Shown here piece after piece: positions 9,679-18,083 of a stretch of DNA of 64,000 nucleotides. Position numbers and translations under genes: made by a program. Source of the stretch: Nitrosomonas sp. Nm132 (GTDB lineage: Bacteria > Pseudomonadota > Gammaproteobacteria > Burkholderiales > Nitrosomonadaceae); contig NZ_FNDH01000003.1 in NCBI RefSeq assembly GCF_900100485.1, positions 62,001-126,000 on the forward strand, written 5' to 3'. How positions within the stretch are numbered: position 1 is the first letter of the stretch; each line of letters starts with the position of its first letter. A model generated the notes under the pieces. It saw nothing but the letters and a program-made list of their open reading frames with translations, was not told where the DNA came from and made no database searches.

Positions 9679-10224
9679 CTACCTAGATTTTTCTTCCTTT
9701 TCTTCAACCTGATATACGCCCGTTACCGGCATATGCATCATCGTATTAGGTAGAAACCCTCTATGAGTCAATGAATAATCACCAACATGCTGAGGAACAA
9801 ATGGAAGTGTAAGGGCTGAGGAAGGCTGAAAAACATTAGGATGATCAACTTGAACAATGGTGTTACTATTCACCTTTTTTTCAGCAATAAGTACTTCCTG
9901 CTGAATGCTCGTTGCTTGCATTATTAACCATCCACTTACCAGGGCAGCAAAGGAAGCAGCAGCTGAAAGAGCAATTAATTTCCGTTTATGCAATTGTGAT
10001 ACACGTGGCGTAAATAAGATCGGTTCGCTTACCAGTCGATCACTGACTCGTCTCGCTACATCAATTGAAAGTGATGTAGTAGATTGCCGTAGCGCCTCAC
10101 TGATCATATGATATGTTTCCCAATCACTTAATAAATCATTTTTCTTCTTCAATTCTGTAATTATCTCATCGGCATTCACCGTATCAAGTTCACCATCCAT
10201 CAGCTCTGATATTTTACTTTTCAT
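9679..10224 (-). CDS. rseA: Anti-sigma-E factor RseA
   Basis: The 181-residue protein begins with the RseA N-terminal domain (KISELMDGELD... WETYHMISEALRQS, residues about 3-50). This domain clamps RpoE in the cytoplasm. A single transmembrane segment is at about residues 85-105 (LIALSAAASFAALVSGWLIM), followed by a periplasmic tail. Envelope stress would trigger regulated proteolysis and sigma-E release. The start at 10224 has a strong AAGGGG ribosome-binding site. It lies 15 bases downstream of rpoE. Because rseB is missing, its periplasmic protection may be handled differently, or an unlinked rseB may exist. Confidence 0.9.
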   Translation of the reverse strand: MKSKISELMDGELDTVNADEIITELKKKNDLLSDWETYHMISEALRQSTTSLSIDVARRVSDRLVSEPILFTPRVSQLHKRKLIALSAAASFAALVSGWLIMQATSIQQEVLIAEKKVNSNTIVQVDHPNVFQPSSALTLPFVPQHVGDYSLTHRGFLPNTMMHMPVTGVYQVEEKEEKSR

Positions 10225-10239
10225 ATAACCACCCCTTCA

Positions 10240-10842
10240 TTACCACCTTTTGTCTTTTCCTGTTCCCAATAAAGGCCGCAGTTTCTCCGCTATGGCCTCT
10301 CGTGCACGAAATATGCGAGAACGAACTGTACCTATGGGGCAATTCATAATGCTCGCAATCTCTTCATAACTTAAACCTTCAATTTCCCTTAGAACAATCG
10401 CAGTCCTCAATTCTTCAGGTAACGCGTCTAATGTTTGATTAACCGTTTGAGCAATTTGTTTACTCATCAGTTCACTTTCAGGAGTACTTACTTCCCGTAA
10501 TCTGCCTGCCTCTTCAAAATTCTCTGCATCTTCATTATCAAAGTCATTAACGGTCGTGGGCACCTTTCTTCCTTGGGATACAAGAAAGTTTTTGGCTGTA
10601 TTGATGCCGATACGATATAACCAAGTATAAAAGGCACTCTCACCACGAAATGACGGTAAAGCGCGATAAGCCTTAATAAAAGTTTCTTGAGAAATATCTT
10701 CAACCTCGGCAGCATCACGAATAAACTGTGATAATAGACGTGCCAATTTTCTCTGATATTTGATCACTAGCAAATCAAAAGCACGCTTATCACCATGCTG
10801 CACACGTTCAACCAATTGTTGATCGATTTCACGATCACCCAT
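10240..10842 (-). CDS. rpoE: RNA polymerase sigma factor RpoE (ECF type)
   Basis: This 200-residue ECF sigma factor has region 2 (about residues 25-95, with SFRGESAFYTWLYRIGINTAKN) and region 4 (about 130-185, with LSYEEIASIMNCPIGTVRSRIFRAREAI). Sequence and context with rseA and mucD identify it as the sigma-E/AlgU group. It directs transcription of envelope stress genes. The ATG at 10842 has GGGGAA upstream. Upstream of it, a 263-bp intergenic region shared with the divergent nadB should hold the promoters, but I could not place a convincing sigma-E type promoter there by eye. Confidence 0.95.
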   Translation of the reverse strand: MGDREIDQQLVERVQHGDKRAFDLLVIKYQRKLARLLSQFIRDAAEVEDISQETFIKAYRALPSFRGESAFYTWLYRIGINTAKNFLVSQGRKVPTTVNDFDNEDAENFEEAGRLREVSTPESELMSKQIAQTVNQTLDALPEELRTAIVLREIEGLSYEEIASIMNCPIGTVRSRIFRAREAIAEKLRPLLGTGKDKRW

Positions 10843-11011
10843 GCCATCAGTTCCCCGAAATTAAAAAATAGATAACTTTTGATGCAGCCACTCAAATTTT
10901 AAATTGAGCAGTCAGCAAAGTATACCTGTTTATGCCCGTTCGGAGATCCGTTGTGAGCGATTACAAATCGGATTAAAGACAATAAATCATCCAGATTAGT
11001 TCACTATTTTT

Positions 11012-11049
11012 ACTCAATAAGAGTTTCAACGAAACTTTAGTTATTGAGT
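11012..11049. promoter_or_regulatory. Interrupted palindrome between rpoE and nadB
   Basis: The arms ACTCAATAA (11012-11020) and TTATTGAGT (11041-11049) are perfect inverted repeats. They flank a second inverted repeat GTTTC-AAC-GAAAC (11023-11035). The structure lies about 57 bases upstream of the nadB start and could be an operator or a transcript hairpin. No T-run follows, so it is not a typical terminator. The role is inferred only from symmetry and position. Confidence 0.4.
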
Positions 11050-11105
11050 TATGATTGATAGACAATCTTGACAACTTTGGTTTACCAATAAATTAAAACT
11101 ATTCG

Positions 11106-12716
11106 ATGCAACAATATCATTTTGATACGCTGATTATCGGCAGTGGCCTAGCCGGACTTACGCTTGCACTCAATCTAGCACAAACTCAGAAAGTAGCTAT
11201 TGTCACTAAACGAACATTACATGATAGCTCCAGTACCTGGGCTCAAGGGGGAATTGCCGCAGTGCTTTCAATGGAGGACTCTTCTGATTCTCATATCCGC
11301 GACACATTGGTTGCTGGCGCCGGGTTATGTGATGAAACAATTACAGGCTACGTAGTCGAAAATGGACCTCAGGCTGTCAGATGGCTGATTTCTCAGGGAG
11401 TCAACTTTACACGCGATAACAATAATGAAACAGGGTATCACCTTACACAAGAAGGTGGGCATAGCGTGCGTCGAGTTATCCACACCAATGACGCCACTGG
11501 TAAAGCTGTGCAACTTACGCTAAGTAAGCAAATTTGTACACATCCCAATATTGTCATCCTCGAGCATCATATCGCAGTTGATCTGATCACAAGCTCTAAA
11601 TTATCTCATCATCCCGGCAAACAAAATGCTCGATGCTATGGCGCTTATGTATTGGATATCAAGGCAGATAAAATTCACACCATTGCTGCCCACAACACGG
11701 TATTAGCGACAGGAGGGGCTGGTAAAGTCTATCTTTATACAACCAATCCCGATACTGCCACGGGTGACGGTATCGCCATGGGTTGGCGTGCAGGTTGCAG
11801 GATCGCCAACATGGAATTTATTCAATTTCACCCTACCTGCCTTTATCACCCGCATGCTAAATCTTTCCTGATTAGTGAAGCCGTTAGAGGTGAAGGGGGA
11901 TTATTAAAACTTCCCAATGGCGAGCGCTTTATGCCTAGACATGATGTGCGCGCGGAACTTGCGCCACGAGATATTGTCGCACGTGCTATTGATTTTGAGA
12001 TGAAAAAAAGAGGTCTTGACTGTGTTTATCTGGATATCTCTCATAAATCACCCGATTTCCTCAAGCAGCACTTCCCCACTATTTATGCTCGATGCCACGA
12101 ATTAGGGATTGATATCACCCGCCAACCCATCCCAGTCGTTCCCGCTGCACATTACACATGTGGCGGCATTGTTACTGATCGAAATGGCAAAACTGATCTA
12201 GACAACTTATATGCCATTGGCGAGACCGCTCATACTGGGTTACATGGCGCCAACCGATTAGCCAGCAATTCTTTGCTAGAGTGTTTGGTATTCGGCCAAG
12301 CTGCAGCCAAGGATATCCTCAATCAATCACCAGTACCTCCTATATCACTACCAAAGTGGGATGAAAGTCGTGTAACAGACGCAGATGAGGAAATCGTGAT
12401 TTCGCATAACTGGGATGAATTACGCCGCTTCATGTGGAGTTACGTAGGAATCGTACGAACCAATAAACGCTTGCAGCGTGCTCAAAACCGCATAAATCTG
12501 CTACATGAGGAAATCAACGAGTACTATACTAATTTCCGCGTAACAGGTGATTTGTTAGAGCTACGCAACCTGGTTACGACTGCTGATTTAATTGTGCAAA
12601 GTGCAAAGTTACGCCATGAAAGCCGTGGATTGCACTATAGCCTTGATTATCCAGACACTTCACCACAAGCCCAGAATACTATCTTGCAACGAAAAGAATT
12701 CGAATTGATTTCCTAG
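11106..12716 (+). CDS. nadB: L-aspartate oxidase
   Basis: The 536-residue flavoprotein oxidises L-aspartate to iminoaspartate, the first step of de novo NAD synthesis. It has the N-terminal FAD motif IIGSGLAGLTLAL (residues 9-21), the succinate dehydrogenase/fumarate reductase-type segment LATGGAGKVY near 200 and the C-terminal FAD motif YAIGETAHTGLHGANRLASN around 375-394. Length is normal. It is monocistronic and divergent from rpoE. This location next to rpoE is shared with other proteobacteria. No clear Shine-Dalgarno sequence precedes the ATG. Confidence 0.95.
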   Translation: MQQYHFDTLIIGSGLAGLTLALNLAQTQKVAIVTKRTLHDSSSTWAQGGIAAVLSMEDSSDSHIRDTLVAGAGLCDETITGYVVENGPQAVRWLISQGVNFTRDNNNETGYHLTQEGGHSVRRVIHTNDATGKAVQLTLSKQICTHPNIVILEHHIAVDLITSSKLSHHPGKQNARCYGAYVLDIKADKIHTIAAHNTVLATGGAGKVYLYTTNPDTATGDGIAMGWRAGCRIANMEFIQFHPTCLYHPHAKSFLISEAVRGEGGLLKLPNGERFMPRHDVRAELAPRDIVARAIDFEMKKRGLDCVYLDISHKSPDFLKQHFPTIYARCHELGIDITRQPIPVVPAAHYTCGGIVTDRNGKTDLDNLYAIGETAHTGLHGANRLASNSLLECLVFGQAAAKDILNQSPVPPISLPKWDESRVTDADEEIVISHNWDELRRFMWSYVGIVRTNKRLQRAQNRINLLHEEINEYYTNFRVTGDLLELRNLVTTADLIVQSAKLRHESRGLHYSLDYPDTSPQAQNTILQRKEFELIS

Positions 12717-12736
12717 AATACGGCAGTAATATAGTC

Positions 12737-12759
12737 GCGACAAATCCAGCATTTGTCGC
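12737..12759 (+). terminator. Hairpin downstream of nadB
   Basis: A perfect 9-bp stem GCGACAAAT (12737-12745) and ATTTGTCGC (12751-12759) surrounds the loop CCAGC, 21 bases after the nadB stop codon. The sequence after the stem (TTGCTT) is only weakly T-rich, so termination efficiency is uncertain. Confidence 0.4.
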
Positions 12760-12890
12760 TTGCTTCACATACATCAGAAAACTCTCTCATCCTCAGTATA
12801 ATAAGTTGTAATTTAAAAAACCGCTTAAGGTCTTTATTTTTATAAAAAAAAAACATAGCTGGGTGATAGAAAACAAAAAGGACAGATGTA

Positions 12891-14402
12891 ATGAGAATTG
12901 CGATAGATTATGTCACATCAAATACAGATGATAAATCGGATACTATCCGCCAAGCAGAACTACGCCATAATCCCAGGTCATTTTTAAAATTAATTTTGCT
13001 TGGCTTCTCAATAATAGGCTTACCATTGATCGCCGCGCTAATCTATAGTGCGACACGTATTGATCAGCTTGCCGAACAAAGCCGCAAAACTGTTTATCAA
13101 GCAACACAAATTACACATGGCAGCAGTATACTCATTGATGAAATCATTGACATGGAGCGAAGTGTACAGCACGCACATATCTTGGAAGATTTATCCTTAC
13201 TCAAAGGTTATTTTCAGGCACATGTCAATTTTGAGAAAACAGCGATAAAGCTGCTCGAAGTTTCTCCCCATCTCAAACAACAGCTTTTATTGGAAAAATT
13301 ACGATTATTTGAGACAACGATTTTTCGCGAAATGCTGGCTTCATATGACACACCTCAGAATTTGCGAAATTTACTCGATCAATTTACCTCTCTGCTTATC
13401 CTTGCTCAGGATTTTTCTACAGAAAATTATCAGTTAATTGGGCAGAACGTAAACGAAATGAGTGAAATGGCCGCACATGCCCGTACTTTGGTAGAATGGG
13501 AATTAGTCATTCTGATTCCATTTGTTATCTTGCTGGCACTTACTTTCTCGGTGTTCATGGCTCGTCCACTTCGTCAGCTTGATGAAGCAATTTACAATAT
13601 GGGACAAGGTAAGTTATCCAGCGCGGTACGAATCAATGGGCCGGAAAATTTAAAATACTTAGGCTCTCGCCTGGACTGGATGCGCCGCCGCTTGCTTAAA
13701 TTAGAAGAACAGAAAATTCTGTTCTTGCGGCATGTCTCTCATGAACTTAAAACACCCCTCACCGCCATTCGTGAAGGTGCTAATCTCCTTGCAGAAGGAA
13801 TAACCGGTAATCTTAATAAGAAACAGCAACAAATAGCGGATATTCTCCATACTAGCAGCATTCAATTGCAGAAACGCATTGAAGATTTATTGAGCTTCAG
13901 TGCTCTTCAAGCAGACAAAACTGCACTCATTAAACAGCGTACAAATCTAGCTCACATCATCACCAATATATTGAAAGATCAGAATCTTTCCATTATGAGC
14001 AGAAAAATAAAGATTGAGTTGACCTCCCCAGATCTGCTACTTGAATGCGACAAACAGAAAATTGGCATTATTATTGATAACCTTTTATCAAATGCCATAA
14101 AATTCTCCCCACAGGGAGGCAGCATCAAAATCTCTACGATACAAATTGGTCAAATCATCCAACTCGACATCATTGACAATGGTATCGGCATTGATATCAG
14201 CGACGAGGATAAAATATTTGAACCCTTTTATCAGGGGCGCAGTATACCTAATAGCCATATCAGAGGAACTGGGCTTGGATTATCCATTGCCCGAGAATAT
14301 GCGCTCGCACACGGTGGAGATATTGAACTCATTAAACATATTGGACCAGGAGCCCATCTCCGTCTGATTTTACCTATCCATGACCCTGAAGCACAACCAT
14401 GA
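12891..14402 (+). CDS. glrK: Sensor histidine kinase GlrK (QseE type)
   Basis: This 503-residue membrane kinase has transmembrane helices at about residues 33-53 and 205-224 that bracket a periplasmic helical sensor of about 150 residues. A HAMP linker follows, then the phosphoacceptor H284 in RHVSHELKTPL, the N box IIDNLLSNAIKFS and the G boxes DNGIGI and GTGLGLSIA. The gene order kinase, lipoprotein, sigma-54 activator is that of glrK-qseG-glrR in enterobacteria, so I assign it to that system. There it controls small RNA and envelope genes. The stimulus here is unknown. Its stop overlaps the lipoprotein start as ATGA, and an AAAAGGA site precedes its own ATG. Confidence 0.88.
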   Translation: MRIAIDYVTSNTDDKSDTIRQAELRHNPRSFLKLILLGFSIIGLPLIAALIYSATRIDQLAEQSRKTVYQATQITHGSSILIDEIIDMERSVQHAHILEDLSLLKGYFQAHVNFEKTAIKLLEVSPHLKQQLLLEKLRLFETTIFREMLASYDTPQNLRNLLDQFTSLLILAQDFSTENYQLIGQNVNEMSEMAAHARTLVEWELVILIPFVILLALTFSVFMARPLRQLDEAIYNMGQGKLSSAVRINGPENLKYLGSRLDWMRRRLLKLEEQKILFLRHVSHELKTPLTAIREGANLLAEGITGNLNKKQQQIADILHTSSIQLQKRIEDLLSFSALQADKTALIKQRTNLAHIITNILKDQNLSIMSRKIKIELTSPDLLLECDKQKIGIIIDNLLSNAIKFSPQGGSIKISTIQIGQIIQLDIIDNGIGIDISDEDKIFEPFYQGRSIPNSHIRGTGLGLSIAREYALAHGGDIELIKHIGPGAHLRLILPIHDPEAQP

Positions 14403-14968
14403 GCGTCACTTCCAAGTCCATATTACTTCTCATATTTTCTGCTACATTAATCGGATGCACAGTAACGCCTGCTCAACAATCAGCAGTCATTTTTACTGAA
14501 CAAACTCTTCAGCAAGATAAATCTGGCCAATACAGCAGTCTCGATAAATTGATGTTGTATCATGATCTGCTACAGGAAAAGAATGCTTTCCAATTAGCTT
14601 GGGAATACAATTATGCTAAAAATCACTTCAAAAATAATACCGATCCCGAAAGCCGTCTTAAATATATCCTACTGATTAGCTTACCCAATACGGTTTTCAC
14701 AGATACCCACACTGCTCTTGATTTATTGAATAGCTGGCCACAGGATATAACGCTACCGCCTAATTTGGCTAGTTTCAAGAAATTATTAATTTTACTGCTT
14801 ACAGAACAACAAATTGCAAAAACTCATGCAAAAAATTTATCGCAAAGATTAAAAGCATCGGAAGAACATGCTCAAACTCTGCAAAATAGAATAGACGCAA
14901 TAAAAAGTATGGAAAAAAACCCAATTAAAAATATGGAAAAGAACCCAATCCGAAGAATAACACCTTGA
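14399..14968 (+). CDS. QseG-like outer membrane lipoprotein of the GlrKR operon
   Basis: The 189-residue product has a lipoprotein signal with a lipobox ending in C20 (SATLIGC). An alpha-helical body follows, with a late coiled-coil-like region (NLSQRLKASEEHAQTLQNRIDAI). Position between kinase and response regulator equals that of QseG/YfhG, which interacts with the kinase in enterobacteria. Sequence similarity was not tested. The C-terminus carries a 24-bp tandem duplication (14906-14929 and 14930-14953) that encodes two copies of an 8-residue unit, SMEKNPIK and NMEKNPIR. That unit may be strain-specific length variation. Confidence 0.72.
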   Translation: MSVTSKSILLLIFSATLIGCTVTPAQQSAVIFTEQTLQQDKSGQYSSLDKLMLYHDLLQEKNAFQLAWEYNYAKNHFKNNTDPESRLKYILLISLPNTVFTDTHTALDLLNSWPQDITLPPNLASFKKLLILLLTEQQIAKTHAKNLSQRLKASEEHAQTLQNRIDAIKSMEKNPIKNMEKNPIRRITP

Positions 14969-14978
14969 ATAAAAATAT

Positions 14979-16358
14979 ATGGTACAGCCTAAAAAAATCT
15001 TACTTGTCGATGACGACTCAGATCTTCTTGAATTACTCTCAATACGTTTAACCGCTGCGGGATTTGAAACTATCGTAGCAACTAGTGCTGAAACAGCGCT
15101 GAACTGCTTGGACATCATACGCCCCCATCTTGTCATCAGTGACATGCAAATGAGTGGGATGGACGGTATGACATTATTTGAACATATTCATCACGCTATT
15201 CCAACGCTACCGGTCATCATCCTGACAGCATATGGCACTATCCCGGATGCTGTCGCCGCGGTTCAGCGTGGTATTTTTGGTTACCTCACTAAACCTTATG
15301 ATCCCAAAACCTTACTCGATCAAATTGATCGGGCATTCAGACTGACGTGCAACAACGGAAATAGCGAATCCAGTGAAGTATCACAAGTCGCATGGCGCAA
15401 AAACATCATTACCCAAAATGCTGAAATGGAAGATATTCTCACTAAAGTAGAACGGGTTGCAGAAGGAAACGCCAGTGTCCTACTTTCAGGGGAAAGTGGC
15501 GTTGGCAAAGAATTATTTGCACGCGCTATTCATCAAGCATCCAAACGTTGTTGCCAGCCCTTTGTAACCATCAATTGCGCAGCCATTCCTGAACAATTAC
15601 TGGAATCCGAGCTATTTGGGCATGTCAAAGGCGCTTTTACAGGCGCTATCCGGGACCATAAAGGTTTGTTTCAATTAGCTGAAGGTGGCACGTTGTTTCT
15701 TGATGAGATTGGTGACATGCCTTTGCTACTGCAAGTAAAGTTACTGCATGCACTACAAGAAAGGGTAATCAGACCCGTCGGATCTACACAAGCAGTCCCA
15801 ATTGATGTCCGGATCATTTCAGCTACCCACTGTAATCTCAAAGAGGAGATCATTGCAGGAAATTTTCGGGAGGATCTGTATTATCGGCTCTATGTAGTTG
15901 GTTTAACTATTCCCTCACTCGCTCAACGCCGTGAAGATATTCCCTTACTGGCAAATCATTTTCTTCGCGCATTTGCTGATAAATACGAAAAAGAAATCAA
16001 TGGGTTCTCTCCGGAGACAATCAATCTTCTGCTAAGTGCCTCTTGGCCAGGTAATATCCGGCAATTGATGAATGTAATAGAACAAAGCGTCGTCCTGAGC
16101 GCGAATCCTCTCATTTCATATCAACTGGTTTATGATGCGATGCATAAGGAAGAAACACAGCTCGTATCGTTCGAAGAAGCACGCAAACAGTTTGAAAGAG
16201 ATTACCTGGTACGTCTGCTGAAAATGACTTCAGGTAATGTCACGCAAGCTGCCAGGTTAGCCAAGCGCAATCGGACAGAATTCTATAAACTTCTTCAAAG
16301 ACATCAACTTGATTTTACCCTTTATAAACAACAAGAAAAAAACAAAGAATTGTGTTAA
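14979..16358 (+). CDS. glrR: Sigma-54-dependent response regulator GlrR (QseF type)
   Basis: The 459-residue regulator has a receiver domain (phosphoacceptor D55 in VISDMQMSG, T83 and K105). An AAA+ domain follows with Walker A GESGVGKE (171-178), the sigma-54 contact loop GAFTGA (218-223) and Walker B GGTLFLDEIGD. The C-terminal Fis-type helix-turn-helix (GNVTQAARLAKRNRTEFYKLL) completes it. It should activate RpoN-dependent promoters when phosphorylated by the upstream kinase. It is last in the glrK-lipoprotein-glrR operon, 10 bases after the lipoprotein gene. No target promoter was identified with confidence in this window. Confidence 0.9.
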   Translation: MVQPKKILLVDDDSDLLELLSIRLTAAGFETIVATSAETALNCLDIIRPHLVISDMQMSGMDGMTLFEHIHHAIPTLPVIILTAYGTIPDAVAAVQRGIFGYLTKPYDPKTLLDQIDRAFRLTCNNGNSESSEVSQVAWRKNIITQNAEMEDILTKVERVAEGNASVLLSGESGVGKELFARAIHQASKRCCQPFVTINCAAIPEQLLESELFGHVKGAFTGAIRDHKGLFQLAEGGTLFLDEIGDMPLLLQVKLLHALQERVIRPVGSTQAVPIDVRIISATHCNLKEEIIAGNFREDLYYRLYVVGLTIPSLAQRREDIPLLANHFLRAFADKYEKEINGFSPETINLLLSASWPGNIRQLMNVIEQSVVLSANPLISYQLVYDAMHKEETQLVSFEEARKQFERDYLVRLLKMTSGNVTQAARLAKRNRTEFYKLLQRHQLDFTLYKQQEKNKELC

Positions 16359-16360
16359 GA

Positions 16361-16388
16361 ACCTTCTGCTAGCAGGATGTTTTTTTAT
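16361..16388 (+). terminator. Rho-independent terminator after glrR
   Basis: A short stem TTCTG/CAGGA with the loop CTAG directly follows the glrR stop codon. It is followed within two bases by a run of seven T residues, which fits intrinsic termination of the GlrKR operon. The stem is short, so this is a moderate call. Confidence 0.5.
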
Positions 16389-16398
16389 TGCCTGATTT

Positions 16399-16684
16399 CT
16401 AACCATCACCTCGCGTAATATGGGCGGCGCTTCCTTCTCGGTTAACTACCAGAACACGCAAATGATAAATAGGTGTTGACTGTTCCAGAGTCAAATTAAA
16501 CAGATCTCCAGAATCTGATACGCTCTGCTTTACCTCGGCTATTCGTATGGCCGGTGCGCCTGATCGGGTAAGTCATTGCGTAAAAAATAATGGGATCAAT
16601 CGTGACGGTAATATCATTATCTACCCCAAGGTGATCCTCTGCCATCACTCCGCACGAGCTGACAGTCAGCGCAATGCCGCAAAA
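16399..16684 (-). pseudogene. Remnant of a small secreted-protein gene, frameshifted
   Basis: Two minus-strand reading frames cover this otherwise empty 379-bp gap. The upstream one (16684 down to about 16590) reads FCGIALTVSSCGVMAEDHLG and then a beta-strand-like stretch. It resembles the end of a signal peptide and a mature N-terminus but has no start codon after an in-frame stop. The downstream one (about 16570 to 16399) reads 57 coherent residues, including DSGDLFNLTLEQSTPIYHLR and VLVVNREG, and ends at a TAG. A single frameshift would join them into a protein of about 95 residues. An intact 48-residue ORF starting at the ATG at 16645 is an alternative. I do not recognise a family. It lies directly downstream of the ChaN-like gene. 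Confidence 0.35.
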
Positions 16685-16737
16685 TTATCTCACTCAAACA
16701 CTTTGTGTAGTATGCGAGCTGGATTGTGATAGCGTCT

Positions 16738-17988
16738 TCATTTCACCAGCGCAGGAAATTTGGCAACGATCTCGATTTCGTCATTCCCTCGCTTAACTCT
16801 GAGCGGTAACCAGGTACCCGGTGCCTGATGCTTGATCACAGCGATGATATCACCCAGTTCCTTTACCGACAGTCCAGCAATTTCCGTAATAATATCGCCT
16901 TCACGCATATTGGCTGCTTCAGCTATGCTGCCTTCTTCAACCTGCAAAATACGTGCCCCCCCATCTTCCAAGGCAATCTCGTAGCGGATGCCCAATCGCT
17001 GGCGCAAAGGTGTTGTTTCTGCAGCAAAGGGGGCAATGCCAAAAACCGCACTTGCATAACCTGCAACCAGCTGATCACACGATTTGCTCTCATCCCATGG
17101 TAACAGTGAGGTAATTCTCGTGACACCCAGATCTTTCAATTGATGAGGCACGCCAAAACCACGCAAAATATGCCCTGATCCCATGATACCAACAACTAGT
17201 GGGCTTTTTCCTCGACTATGCATGCCGAGCGCTGCAAGAATCTCTTGAGCCATTGCCCGATCCCATAATTGCTGGCCAACGACAAATCGTAAGAAATCTG
17301 GATCATAACGACTATCTCCTTCCTTTTTCTTGCCCTTGCGGTCATGTGACTCGTATATCGGCAACAGAAAATCGAGATATTCAGGGCTAGGAGGCGCCGG
17401 ACGCGTCACCCCCTCGCGTTCATTCTCCGGAACGCCATCAAAACCTTTCTCGGATACCTGTTTCCTTAGGCGTGTATCGATATTAAGCGCTCGCATCGGG
17501 ATACGATTCATGCGTGCAAAATGAAATAAGGGTAGATAAAGACTCGCATCAGTTCTCCATACCGTATCCCACTCTGAAGCTTTTAGAAAGGCAGACTCAG
17601 ACAGTTCGCCTGCGACCCACTGGTCGAGTACTTTCTGGATGCGGCGTGGAAACATTTCAAAACCAATCACCATATCGGGACGAGCAGCATAAAGCGCCGC
17701 CAGCATTTGCAACTGCCAGCGGTGATGCTCCTGATTAACGTGTGTTTCACCCAGTAAAATGACTGATTGATCTGCTGCATGCGTCATGATCTCGGGCAAG
17801 GTAGTTGCGCCCTTGCCAGGGATAATCCAATTCGCTGCCGACACACATTCCCGCGCAGAGTTACCGATCCGGACTTCAGGTTTATGGGCCGGGATAACTT
17901 GTGCTAGCAAATTGTCGGAATATACCCCCCATGCTAATAACATTATGCTTACTAATCCGCTTCGGACACTCACTTTCAAATTAGTCAT
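16738..17988 (-). CDS. ChaN-like haem-binding protein with C-terminal PDZ domain
   Basis: The 416-residue exported protein has a signal peptide at residues 1-29 (cleavage near LAQ-VI). A ChaN/DUF399 domain spans about residues 60-300 (SVILLGETHVNQEHHRWQLQ, VIGFEMFPRR and VVGIMGSGH). ChaN-type proteins are haem-binding outer membrane lipoproteins or periplasmic proteins linked to iron uptake. The E and H residues of GETHVNQEHH are the conserved core. Unlike short ChaN, this one has a PDZ-like domain at about residues 325-412 (GDIITEIAGLSVKELGDIIAV). There is no lipobox cysteine. The neighbours are not iron genes. The exact role is inferred. Confidence 0.8.
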   Translation of the reverse strand: MTNLKVSVRSGLVSIMLLAWGVYSDNLLAQVIPAHKPEVRIGNSARECVSAANWIIPGKGATTLPEIMTHAADQSVILLGETHVNQEHHRWQLQMLAALYAARPDMVIGFEMFPRRIQKVLDQWVAGELSESAFLKASEWDTVWRTDASLYLPLFHFARMNRIPMRALNIDTRLRKQVSEKGFDGVPENEREGVTRPAPPSPEYLDFLLPIYESHDRKGKKKEGDSRYDPDFLRFVVGQQLWDRAMAQEILAALGMHSRGKSPLVVGIMGSGHILRGFGVPHQLKDLGVTRITSLLPWDESKSCDQLVAGYASAVFGIAPFAAETTPLRQRLGIRYEIALEDGGARILQVEEGSIAEAANMREGDIITEIAGLSVKELGDIIAVIKHQAPGTWLPLRVKRGNDEIEIVAKFPALVK

Positions 17989-18083
17989 TTTTATTGATTA
18001 TTCTTGAGAATATTAATGGTTTAGATTGCCACGCAGAAATACCTTCGGAAAGACAAATCCGGTTCCTAATTGATTCCAGACAC

